This document shows, piece after piece, positions 41,404 to 54,170 of a stretch of 64,000 nt of DNA. A model generated the notes under the pieces. That model saw only the letters and a program-made list of their open reading frames with translations, had not been told where the DNA came from and searched no databases. The position numbers and the translations under genes were made by a program. Source of the DNA: Chlorops oryzae (lineage: Eukaryota > Arthropoda > Insecta > Diptera > Chloropidae); the NCBI GenBank assembly GCA_020466095.1, contig CM035806.1:91591639-91655638 (forward strand), given 5' to 3'. Numbering within the stretch: the first letter of the stretch is position 1; each line of letters begins with the position of its first letter.

Positions 41404-42251
41404 ATAAAATTTTTGTTTTCAGTAATTTCAAACATATTCATATATATATATAAATATATGTGTACACAACACACACTTTCGTACATGCGGTACACACATC
41501 ATATAAACATTATGATTCGATTTTCAAAAATTCAATACACACAGTTGCGAATGTCTCTAATTCGTATTAAATTAAATAACTTATCAAGAACTCAATCTTA
41601 ATAAGTACAGTATTTTAAATATATTTGTTAGACTCGCCATTCTTTTTTTAAATATGCATTTTTAGAACGATGAAATTTACGTTATCTTCTGTTCATTTAA
41701 TATGAAGTTAAAAATTTCAATATTTGCACGCTATTCAGATTATTGCGCTTTTCATAATCTTTGCCTACAAATTTCAAAGGCGCTCGTTGTGTTTAGCGTA
41801 TTGAGCGCTTTCATTTAAAACAATATTCATTTCGACATTAAAAAGTTTCATTTTAAGTTTCCACTATTTTCTTCTAACTTCTTACTTTGCCGATTGCCCG
41901 CATTTTGAAAGTTTGTTACTTACAGTTTCCACCAAAAACTCTTTAAAAGTCTACTTTGAACAATGTTCATATAGTGCCAGAAATATAATTATAAGACCAA
42001 AAGGTCTTTATATTGAAGTGTGAAGCAAATTCATATCGGACATTCAATCATATACACATGAGTATAGACCGAGTTTCCTACACTGAATATTGCATCAATC
42101 GAGAAAATATGTACTCGGAAATGGGGTTTCCTTACATGTTCTTTCCATATTTTTCGTCTCAGTTATAGCAAAATCATATCGAATTTCACTCGTATACATG
42201 AGTATAGAGCGAATTCCAACACTGAATATTGCAATCGAGCATTTACTCGAA
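41404..42251 (-). other. ITS1, interrupted by an assembly gap
   Basis: An AT-rich spacer upstream of 5.8S. No 18S 3' end (GGATCATTA) occurs before the gap. A ~50-bp phrase (ACATGAGTATAGA...ACACTGAATATTGCA) appears twice, near 42055 and 42198, suggesting internal repeats. The spacer is already ~850 bp long, so 18S is either beyond the gap or absent. Confidence 0.7.
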
Positions 42252-42351
42252 NNNNNNNNNNNNNNNNNNNNNNNNNNNNNNNNNNNNNNNNNNNNNNNNN
42301 NNNNNNNNNNNNNNNNNNNNNNNNNNNNNNNNNNNNNNNNNNNNNNNNNNN
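42252..42351. other. Assembly gap, exactly 100 N
   Basis: One hundred N, the conventional placeholder for a gap of unknown size. The rDNA fragment and the satellite array may not be adjacent in the genome. Confidence 0.99.
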
Positions 42352-45300
42352 AAATCGAGCTTGACACTCGTGCTCCCTCCTCATCCCATAGTACTTAGAA
42401 TGAAATTTTCGTGTCAAAATTTTTATCTCAGAATTTGATCAAACTTTGCGCAAAGGCTTTTGATTAAGGAGCCAAGAATATTCTGCAAGTTTCATCAAAA
42501 TCGAAGACGGTTATAAAATCGAGCTTGACACTCGTGCTCCCTCCTCATCCCATAGTACTTAGAATGAAATTTTCGTGTCAAAATTTTTATCTCAGAATTT
42601 GATCAAACTTTGCGCAAAGGCTTTTGATTAAGGAGCTACGAATATTCTGCAAGTTTCATCAAAATCGGAGACAGTCATAAAATCGAGCTTGACACTCGTG
42701 CTTCCTTCGCATCCCATAGTACTTAGAATGAAATTTTCGTGTCAAAATTTTTATCTCAGATTTTGATCAAACTTTGCGCAAAGGCTTTTGATTAAGGAGC
42801 TACGAAATATTCTGAAGTTTTATCAAAATCGGAGACGGTCATAAAATCGAGCTTGACACTCGTGCTTCCTTCGCATCCCATAGTACTTAGAATGAAATTT
42901 TCGTGTCAAAATTTTTATCTCAGATTTTGATCAAACTTTGCGCAAAGGCTTTTGATTAAGGAGCTACGAATATTCTGAAGTTTTCATCAAAATCGGAGAC
43001 GTCATAAAATCGAGCTTGACACTCGTGCTTCCCTCCCATCCCATAGTACTTAGAATGAAATTTTCGTGTCAAAATTTTTATCTCAGATTTTGATCAAACT
43101 TTGCGCAAAGGCTTTTGATTAAGGAGCTAGAATATTCTGCAAGTTTCATCAAAATCGGAGACGGTCATAAAATCGAGCTTGACACTCGTGCTCCCTCCTC
43201 ATCCCATAGTACTTAGAATGAAATTTTCGTGTCAAAATTTTTATCTCAGAATTTGATCAAACTTTGCGCAAAGGCTTTTGATTAAGGAGCTACGAATATT
43301 CTGCAAGTTTCATCAAAATCGGAGACGGTCATAAAATCGAGCTTGACACTCGTGCTCCCTCCTCATCCCATAGTACTTAGAATGAAAATTTTCGTGTCAA
43401 AATTTTTATCTCAGATTTGATCAAACTTTGCGCAAAGGCTTTTGATTAAGGAGCTACGAATATTCTGCAAGTTTCATCAAAATCGGAGACAGTCATAAAA
43501 TCGAGCTTGACACTCGTGCTCCCTCCTCATCCCATAGTACTTAGAATGAAATTTTCGTGTCAAAATTTTTATCTCAGATTTTGATCAAACTTTGCGCAAA
43601 GGCTTTTGATTAAGGAGCCAAGAATATTCTGCAAGTTTCATCAAAATCGAAGACGGTTATAAAATCGAGCTTGACACTCGTGCTCCCTCCTCATCCCATA
43701 GTACTTAGAATGAAATTTTCGTGTCAAAATTTTTATCTCAGAATTTGATCAAACTTTGCGCAAAGGCTTTTGATTAAGGAGCTACGAATATTCTGCAAGT
43801 TTCATCAAAATCGGAGACAGTCATAAAATCGAGCTTGACACTCGTGCTTCCTTCGCATCCCATAGTACTTAGAATGAAATTTTCGTGTCAAAATTTTTAT
43901 CTCAGATTTTGATCAAACTTTGCGCAAAGGCTTTTGATTAAGGAGCTAAAATATTCTGCAAGTTTTATCAAAATCGGAGACGGTCATAAAATCGAGCTTG
44001 ACACTCGTGCTTCTCGCATCCCATAGTACTTAGAATGAAATTTTCGTGTCAAAATTTTTATCTCAGATTTTGATCAAACTTTGCGCAAAGGCTTTTGATT
44101 AAGGAGCTCGAATATTCTGCAAGTTTCATCAAAATCGGAGACGGTCATAAAATCGAGCTTGACACTCGTGCTTCCTTCGCCCATAGTACTTAGAATGAAA
44201 TTTTCGTGTCAAAATTTTTATCTCAGATTTTGATCAAACTTTGCGCAAAGGCTTTTGATTAAGGAGCTACGAATATTCTGCAAGTTTTATCAAAATCGGA
44301 GACAGTCATAAAATCGAGCTTGACACTCGTGCTTCCTTCGCATCCCATAGTACTTAGAATGAAATTTTCGTGTCAAAATTTTTATCTCAGATTTTGATCA
44401 AACTTTGCGCAAAGGCTTTTGATTAAGGAGCTACGAATATTCTGCAAGTTTCATCAAAATCGGAGACAGTCATAAAATCGAGCTTGACACTCGTGCTCCC
44501 TCCTCATCCCATAGTACTTAGAATGAAATTTTCGTGTCAAAATTTTTATCTCAGAATTTGATCAAACTTTGCGCAAAGGCTTTTGATTAAGGAGCCAAGA
44601 ATATTCTGCAAGTTTCATCAAAATCGAAGACGGTTATAAAATCGAGCTTGACACTCGTGCTCCTCCTCCTCATCCATAGTACTTAGAATGAAATTTTCGT
44701 GTCAAAATTTTTTATCTCAGAATTTGATCAAACTTTGCGCAAAGGCTTTTGATTAAGGAGCTACGAATATTCTGCAAGTTTCATCAAAATCGGAGACGGT
44801 CATAAAATCGAGCTTGACACTCGTGCTCCCTCCTCATCCCATAGTACTTAGAATGAAATTTTCGTGTCAAATTTTTATCTCAGAATTTGATCAAACTTTG
44901 CGCAAAGGCTTTTGATTAAGGAGCAAGAATATTCTGCAAGTTTTCATCAAAATCGGAGACGGTCATAAAATCGAGCTTGACACTCGTGCTCCCTCCTCAT
45001 CCCATTGTACTTAGAATGAAATTTTCGTGTCAAAATTTTTATCTTAGAATTTGATCAAACTTTGCGCAAAGGCTTTTGATTAAGGAGCCAAGAATATTCT
45101 GCAAGTTTCATCAAAATCGAAGACGGTTATAAAATCGAGCTTGACACTCGTGCTCCCTCCTCATCCCATAGTACTTAGAATGAAATTTTCGTGTCAAAAT
45201 TTTTATCTCAGAATTTGATCAAACTTTGCGCAAAGGCTTTTGATTAAGGAGCTACGAATATTCTGCAAGTTTCATCAAAATCGGAGACAGTCATAAAATC

Positions 45301-48300
45301 GAGCTTGACACTCGTGCTCCCTTCGCATCCATAGTACTTAGAATGAAATTTTCGTGTCAAAATTTTTATCTCAGAATTTGATCAAACTTTGCGCAAAGGC
45401 TTTTGATTAAGGAGCTACGAATATTCTGCAAGTTTCATCAAAATCGGAGACGGTAAAATCGAGCTTGACACTCGTGCTTCCTTCTCATCCCATAGTACTT
45501 AGAATGAAATTTTCGTGTCAAAATTTTTATCTCAGATTTGATCAAACTTTGCGCAAAGGCTTTTGATTAAGGAGCTACGAATATTCTGCAAGTTTCATCA
45601 AAATCGGAGACAGTCATAAAATCGAGCTTGACACTCGTGCTCCCTCCTCATCCCATAGTACTTAGAATGAAATTTTCGTGTCAAAATTTTTATCTCAGAA
45701 TTTGATCAAACTTTGCGCAAAGGCTTTTGATTAAGGAGCCAAGAATATTCTGCAAGTTTCATCAAAATCGAAGACGGTTATAAATCGAGCTTGACACTCG
45801 TGCTCCCTCCTCATCCCATAGTACTTAGAATGAAATTTTCGTGTCAAAATTTTTATCTCAGAATTTGATCAAACTTTGCGCAAAGGCTTTTGATTAAGGA
45901 GCTACGAATATTCTGCAAGTTTCATCAAAATCGGAGACAGTCATAAAATCGAGCTTGACACTCGTGCTTCCTCCTCATCCCATAGTACTTAGAATGAAAT
46001 TTTCGTGTCAAATTTTTATCTCAGATTTTGATCAAACTTTGCGCAAAGGCTTTTGATTAAGGAGCTAAAATATTCTGCAAGTTTCATCAAAATCGGAGAC
46101 GGTCATAAAATCGAGCTTGACACTCGTGCTTCCTTCGCATCCCATAGTACTTAGAATGAAATTTTCGTGTCAAAATTTTTATCTCAGATTTTGATCAAAC
46201 TTTGCGCAAAGGCTTTTGATTAAGGAGCTACGAATATTCTGTAAGTTTATCAAAATCGGAGACGGTCATAAAATCGAGCTTGACACTCGTGCTTCCTTCG
46301 CATCCCATAGTACTTAGAATGAAATTTTCGTGTCAAAATTTTTATCTCAGATTTTGATCAAACTTTGCGCAAAGGCTTTTGATTAAGGAGCTACGAATAT
46401 TCTGTAAGTTTTATCAAAATCGGAGACGGTCATAAAATCGAGCTTGACACTCGTGCTTCCTTCGCATCCCATAGTACTTAGAATGAAATTTTCGTGTCAA
46501 AATTTTTATCTCAGATTTTGATCAAACTTTGCGCAAAGGCTTTTGATTAAGGAGCTACGAATATTCTGCAAGTTTCATCAAAATCGGAGACAGTCATAAA
46601 ATCGAGCTTGACACTCGTGCTCCCTCCTCATCCCATTGTACTTAGAATGAAATTTTCGTGTTTATTTTATTTCCATTTGATCAAACGCAAATTTTTAAGA
46701 GCTAGAATATTCTGCAGTTTTATCGAAATTATAAAATCGTTCTTTATTCCATGAAATTTTAAACTTAAAATTTTCGTGTCAAAATTTTTATCTCAGAATT
46801 TGATCAAACTTTGCGCAAAGGCTTTTGATTAAGGAGCCAAGAATATTCTGCAAGTTTCATCAAAATCGAAGACGGTTATAAAATCGAGCTTGACACTCGT
46901 GCTCCCTCCTCATCCCATAGTACTTAGAATGAAATTTTCGTGTCAAAATTTTTATCTCAGAATTTGATCAAACTTTGCGCAAAGGCTTTTGATTAAGGAG
47001 CTACGAATATTCTGCAAGTTTCATCAAAATCGGAGACAGTCATAAAATCGAGCTTGACACTCGTGCTCCCTCCTCATCCCATAGTACTTAGAATGAAATT
47101 TTCGTGTCAAAATTTTTATCTCAGAATTTGATCAAACTTTGCGCAAAGGCTTTTGATTAAGAAGCCAAGAATATTCTGCAAGTTTCATCAAAATCGCAGA
47201 CGGTCATAAAATCGAGCTTGACACTCGTGCTCCCTCCTCATCCCATTGTACTTAGAATGAAATTTTCGTGTCAAAATTTTATTTATCAGAATTTGATCAA
47301 ACTTTGCGCAAAGGCTTTTGATTAAGGAGCCAAGAATATTCTGCAAGTTTCATCAAAATCGAAGACGGTTATAAAATCGAGCTTGACACTCGTGCTCCCT
47401 CCTCATCCCATAGTACTTAGAATGAAATTTTCGTGTCAAAATTTTTATCTCAGAATTTGATCAAACTTTGCGCAAAGGCTTTTGATTAAGGAGCTACGAA
47501 TATTCTGCAAGTTTCATCAAAATCGGAGACAGTCATAAAATCGAGCTTGACACTCGTGCTTCCTTCGCATCCCATAGTACTTAGAATGAAATTTTCGTGT
47601 CAAAATTTTTATCTCAGATTTTGATCAAACTTTGCGCAAAGGCTTTTGATTAAGGAGCTACGAATATTCTGTAAGTTTTATCAAAATCGGAGACGGTCAT
47701 AAAATCGAGCTTGACACTCGTGCTCTCCTTCGCATCCCATAGTACTTAGAATGAAATTTTCGTGTCAAAATTTTTATCTCAGATTTTGATCAAACTTTGC
47801 GCAAAGGCTTTTGATTAAGGAGCTACGAATATTCTGCAAGTTTCATCAAAATCGGAGACAGTCATAAAATCGAGATTGACACTCGTGCTCCCTCCTCATC
47901 CCATAGTACTTAGAATGAAATTTTCGTGTCAAAATTTTTATCTCAGAATTTGATCAAACTTTGCGCAAAGGCTTTTGATTAAGGAGCTATGAATATTCTG
48001 TTAGTTTTATCAAAATCGGAGACGGTCATAAAATCGAGCTTGACACTCGTGCTTCCTTCTCATCCCATAGTACTTAGAATGAAATTTTCGTGTCAAAATT
48101 TTTATCTCAGAATTTGATCAAACTTTGCGCAAAGGCTTTTGATTAAGGAGCCAAGAATATTCTGCAAGTTTCATCAAAATCGCAGACGGTCATAAAATCG
48201 AGCTTGACACTCGTGCTCCCTCCTCATCCCATTGTACTTAGAATGAAATTTTCGTGTCAAAATTTTTATCTTAGAATTTGATCAAACTTTGCGCAAAGGC

Positions 48301-51300
48301 TTTTGATTAAGAAGCCAAGAATATTCTGCAAGTTTCATCAAAATCGCAGACGGTCATAAATCGAGCTTGACACTCGTGCTCCCTCCTCATCCCATTGTAC
48401 TTAGAATGAAATTTTCGTGTCAAAATTTTTATCTTAGAATTTGATCAAACTTTGCGCAAAGGCTTTTGATTAAGGAGCCAAGAATATTCTGCAAGTTTCA
48501 TCAAAATCGAGACGTTATAAAATCGAGCTTGACACTCGTGCTTCCTCTCATCCCATAGTACTTAGAATGAAATTTTCGTGTCAAAATTTTTATCTCAGAT
48601 TTTGATCAAAATTTGCGCAAAGGCTTTTGATTAAGGAGCCAAGAATATTCTGCAAGTTTCATCAAAATCACAGACGGTCATAAAATCGAGCTTGACACTC
48701 GTGCTCCCTCCTCATCCCATTGTACTTAGAATGAAATTTTCGTGTCAAAATTTTTATCTCAGAATTTGATCAAACTTTGCGCAAAGGCTTTTGATTAAGG
48801 AGCCAAGAATATTCTGCAAGTTTCATCAAAATCGGAGACGTCATAAAATCGAGCTTGACACTCGTGCTCCCTCCTCATCCCATAGTACTTAGAATGAAAT
48901 TTTCGTGTCAAAATTTTTATCTCAGATTTTGATCAAACTTTGCGCAAAGGCTTTTGATTAAGGAGCTACGAATATTCTGCAAGTTTCATCAAAATCGGAG
49001 ACAGTCATAAAATCGAGCTTGACACTCGTGCTCCCTCCTCATCCCATAGTACTTAGAATGAAATTTTCGTGTCAAAATTTTTATCTCAGAATTTGATCAA
49101 ACTTTGCGCAAAGGCTTTTGATTAAGAGCCAAAATATTCTGCAAGTTTCATCAAAATCGGAGACGGTCATAAAATCGAGCTTGACACTCGTGCTCCTTCC
49201 ATCCCATAGTACTTAGAATAAATTTTCGTGTCAAAATTTTTTTGAATTTGATCAAACTTTGCGCAAAGGCTTTTGATTAAGGAGCCAAAATATTCTGAAG
49301 TTTATCAAAATCGGAGACGGTCATAAAATCGAGCTTGACACTCGTGCTCCTTCCATCCCATGTACTTAGAATGAAATTTTCGTGTCAAAATTTTTATCTA
49401 GAATTTGATCAAACTTTGCGCAAAGGCTTTTGATTAAGGAGCCAAGAATATTCTGCAAGTTTCATCAAAATCGGAGACGTTATAAAATCGAGCTTGACAC
49501 TCGTGCTCCCTCTCATCCCATGTACTTAGAATGAAATTTTCGTGTCAAAATTTTTATCTAGAATTTGATCAAACTTTGCGCAAAGGCTTTTGATTAAGGA
49601 GCCAAGAATATTCTGCAAGTTTCATCAAAATCGGAGACGTATAAAATCGAGCTTGACACTCGTGCTCCTCTCATCCCATAGTACTTAGAATGAAATTTTC
49701 GTGTCAAAATTTTTTCAAATTTGATCAAACTTTGCGCAAAGGCTTTTGATTAAGGAGCCAGAATATTCTGCAAGTTTCATCAAAATCGGAGACGTCATAA
49801 AATCGAGCTTGACACTCGTGCTCCCTCCTCATCCCATTGTACTTAGAATGAAATTTTCGTGTCAAAATTTTTATCTTAGAATTTGATCAAACTTTGCGCA
49901 AAGGCTTTTGATTAAGGAGCCAAGAATATTCTGCAAGTTTCATCAAAATCGAGACGGTCATAAAATCGAGCTTGACACTCGTGCTCCCTCCTCATCCCAA
50001 GTACTTAGATGAAATTTTCGTGTCAAAATTTTTATCTTAGAATTTGATCAAACTTTGCGCAAAGGCTTTTGATTAAGGGCCAGAATATCTGCAAGTTTCA
50101 TCAAAATCGGAGACGTATAAAATCGAGCTTGAACTCGTGCTCCTCCTCATCCCATAGTACTTAGAATGAAAATTTCGTGTCAAAATTTTTATCTCAGAAT
50201 TTGATCAAAATTTGCGCAAAGGCTTTTGATTAAGAAGCCAAGAATATTCTGCAAGTTTCATCAAAATCACAGACGGTCATAAAATCGAGCTTGACACTCG
50301 TGCTCCCTCCTCATCCCATTGTACTTAGAATGAAATTTCGTGTCAAAATTTTTATCTTAGAATTTGATCAAACTTTGCGCAAAGGCTTTTGATTAAGGAG
50401 CCAAGAATATTCTGCAAGTTTCATCAAAATCGAAGACGTTATAAAATCGAGCTTGACACTCGTGCTCCCTCCTCATCCCATGTACTTAGAATGAAATTTT
50501 CGTGTCAAAAATTTTTATCTCAGAATTTGATCAAAATTTGCGCAAAGGCTTTTGATTAAGGAGCAAGAATATTCTGCAAGTTTCATCAAAATCGCAGACG
50601 GTCATAGAATCGAGCTTGACACTCGTGCTCCCTCCTCATCCCATTGTACTTAGAATGAAATTTTCGTGTCAAAACTTTTATCTTAGAATTTGATCAAACT
50701 TTGCGCAAAGGCTTTTGATTAAGAAGCCAAGAATATTCTGCAAGTTTTCATCAAAATCGCAGACGGTCATAGAATCGAGCTTGACACTCGTGCTCCCTCC
50801 TCATCCCATTGTACTTAGAATGAAATTTTCGTGTCAAAATTTTTATCTTAGAATTTGATCAAACTTTGCGCAAAGGCTTTTGATTAAGGAGCCAAGAATA
50901 TGCTGCAAGTTTCATCAAAATCGGAGACCGTTATAAAATCGAGCTTGACACTCGTGCTTCCTTCTCATCCCATAGTACTTAGAATGAAATTTTCGTGTCA
51001 AAATTTTTATCTCAGATTTTGATCAAAATTTGCGCAAAGGCTTTTGATTAAGAAGCCAAGAATATTCTGCAAGTTTCATCAAAATCACAGACGGTCATAA
51101 AATCGAGCTTGACACTCGTGCTCCCTCCTCATCCCATTGTACTTAGAATGAAATATTCGTGTCAAAATTTTTATCTTAGAATTTGATCAAACTTTGCGCA
51201 AAGGCTTTTGATTAAGGAGCCAAGAATATTCTGCAAGTTTCATCAAAATCGGAGACCGTTATAAAATCGAGCTTGACACTCGTGCTCCCTCCTCATCCCA

Positions 51301-52985
51301 TTGTACTTAGAATGAAATTTTCGTGTCAAAATTTTTATCTCAGATTTTGATCAAAACTTTGCGCAAAGGCTTTTGATTAAGGAGCAGAATATTCTGCAAG
51401 TTTCATCAAAATCGGAGACGTCATAAAATCGAGCTTGACACTCGTGCTCCCTCTCTCATCCCATAGTACTTAGAATGAAATTTTCGTGTCAAAATTTTTA
51501 TCTTAGAATTTGATCAAACTTTGCGCAAAGGCTTTTGATTAAGGAAGCCAAGAATATTCTGCAAGTTTCATCAAAATCGCAGACGGTCATAAAATCGAGC
51601 TTGACACTCGTGCTCCCTCCTCATCCCATTGTACTTAGAATGAAATTTTCGTGTCAAAATTTTTATCTTAGAATTTGATCAAACTTTGCGCAAAGGCTTT
51701 TGATTAAGGAGCCAAGAATATTCTGCAAGTTTCATCAAAATCGGAGACGGTCATAAAATCGAGCTTGACACTCGTGCTCCCTCCTCATCCCATAGTACTT
51801 AGAATGAAATTTTCGTGTCAAAATTTTTATCTCAGAATTTGATCAAACTTTGCGCAAAGGCTTTTGATTAAGGAGCCAAGAATATTCTGCAAGTTTCATC
51901 AAAATCGGAGACGTATAAAATCGAGCTTAAGACTCGTGCTCCCTCCACATCACTTAGCACTTAGAATCAAATTTTCGTGTCAAAATTTTTATTTTAGAAT
52001 TTGATCAAACTTTGCGCAAAGGCTTTTGATTAAGGAGCCAAGAATATTCTGCAAGTTTCATCAAAATCGGAGACGGTCATAAAATCGAGCTTAAGACTCG
52101 TGCTCCCTCCACATCCCTTAGCACTTAGAATCAAATTTTCGTGTCAAAATTTTTATCTCAGAATTTGATCAAACTTTGCGCAAAGGCTTTTGATTAAGGA
52201 GCCAAGAATATTCTGCAAGTTTCATCAAAATCGGAGACAGTAATAAAATCGAGCTTGACACTCGTGCTCCCTCCTCATCCCGTAGTACTTAGAATGAGAT
52301 TTTCGTGTCAAAATTTTTATCTCAGAATTTGATCAAACTTTGCGCAAAGGCTTTTGATTAAGGAGCCAAGAATATTCTGCAAGTTTCATTAAAATCGGAG
52401 ACGGTCATAAAATCGAGCTTGACACTCGTGCTCCCTCTTCATCCCATGGTACTTAGAATGAAATTTTTGGTTCAAAATTTTTATCTCAGAATTTGATCAA
52501 ACTTTGCGCAAAGGCTTTTGATTAAGGAGCCAAGAGTATTTTGCAAGTTTCATCAAAATCGGAGACAGTCATAAAATCGAGCTTGACACTCGTGCTCCCT
52601 CTTCATCCCATGGTACTTAGAATGAAAATTTTGGTTCAAAATTTTTATCTCAGAATTTGATCAAACTTTGCGCAAAGGCTTTTGATTAAGGAGCCAAGAG
52701 TATTGTGCAAGTTTCATCAAAATCGGAGACGGTCATAAAATCGAGCTTAAGACTCGTGCTCCCTCCACATCACTTAGCACTTAGAATCAAATTTTCGTGT
52801 CAAAATTTTTATTTTAGAATTTTATCAAACTTTGCGCAAAGGCTTTTGATTAAGGAGCCAAGAATATTCTGCAAGTTTCATCAAAATCGGAGACGGTCAT
52901 AAAATCGAGCTTAAGACTCGTGCTCCCTCCACATCCCTTAGCACTTAGAATCAAATTTTCGTGTCAAAATTTTTATCTCAGATTT
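42352..52985. repeat. ~163-bp satellite array, block 1 (about 65 units)
   Basis: Head-to-tail units, the first starting at 42352, 42516 and 42679 (163-164 bp). Each contains ATCGAGCTTGACACTCGTGC, TAGTACTTAGAATGAAATTT, two abutting palindromes (TTTGATCAAA and CTTTGCGCAAAG) and GGCTTTTGATTAAGGAGC. Variants include CTCCCTCCTCATC versus CTTCCTTCGCATC, GAGCCAAGA versus GAGCTACGA, and a right-hand class with GAGCTTAAGACTCG and TTAGCACTTAGAATCAAA. I do not recognise the family. Units near 46660-46770 and 49100-50150 are scrambled or carry many single-base losses. No gene is present. Confidence 0.95.
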
Positions 52986-54170
52986 TGTAATTAAGTTTTA
53001 GCAATATTAAAAGCTAAATCCCCTTAAATTAAATTTTTATAATTAGTTTAGAATTATTAAAGAAATCCCCCTAATTTAAATTTTATGAATTAAGTTTTAG
53101 ACAATATTTTAAAGGAAATACCCCTTAAATTTAAATTTTTTATTAATTAAGTTTTAGCAATATTAAAGGAAATACCCCCTTAAATTTAAATTTTATTAAT
53201 TAAGTTTTAGCAATATTAAAGAAAATTTGCCCCCTAATTTTAAATTTTATTAATTAAGTTTTAGCAATATTTAAAGGAAATCCCTCCGTAAATTTTGTAA
53301 ATTTTATTAATTAAGTTTTAGCAGTTTATTAAAGAAATCCCTCCGTAAAATTTGTAAATTTTATTAATTAAGTTTTAGCAAATTATTAAAGGAAATACCC
53401 CACTATATCAATTTTGGCAAAATTTTATTTTAGAATTTCAAATTTCGCAAAGGTTTTGATTAAGAGCCAAGAATATTCGAAGTTTCACAAAATCGGAACG
53501 GTCATAAAATCGAGCTTAAGATCGGCTCTCCTACTTCATCAAATTTCGTAAATTTTATCAAATTGTCAAAATTTCTCAAATTTATCAAATTACGCAAGAA
53601 TATTGAGTTCAACATATCTCAGATTTCATAAAATCGGCTTAAAATTTCGCTTAACCATTTCTCATATATTAATGAAATTTTTTAAGAATTTTCAATTTGC
53701 CAAAGCTTTGATCAAGAGCTAATTTAAGTTCATCAAATCTGCAATTTATAAAATCGGCATCTTGTCGGCTTATCCATTGCACTCATAAATTGTGTCAAAT
53801 GATTTTCGATTGACAAATTTCCGAATTGTTCAAATTTGGAGAGTTTTCTAAATTGCAAAATTCGCAAGTTTTATATAACGACTCATAAATCTTCAAACTG
53901 TCTTGCAAATATTGACTTGAAAATTTTTTCTGCAAAATTTTATTTGCATTTATCATTTCGAAAGGTTAATTAGCAAGATTTCTCAATCGCTTCTCAAAAC
54001 TTAGCTTAGAACAATTCTCCACTTCATCAAATCTAAATTTAGAGTCAAAATTTTCTTCAATTGTTAAATTTGACAAAGCTTTTGATAAAAGCTTTTATAA
54101 ATCGAATTTACTCGGTCTCAAATGACTTAAAAATTCTGCAATTTCATCCACTTAGATCAAATTTTGTGTC
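52986..54170. repeat. Degenerate AT-rich block inside the satellite
   Basis: The first ~420 bp are 6-7 ragged copies of a ~60-bp phrase (TTAATTAAGTTTTAGCAATATTAAAG then ATACCCC and AAATTT). The rest is satellite-like fragments (AAATCGG, TTGATCAAGAGC) with heavy deletion and shuffling. The palindromes are lost. It could be true decay or a poorly resolved assembly consensus; no gene is seen. Confidence 0.75.

Noticed and set aside
42090..42438. Frames running across the N gap
   Set aside because: They consist largely of unknown residues.
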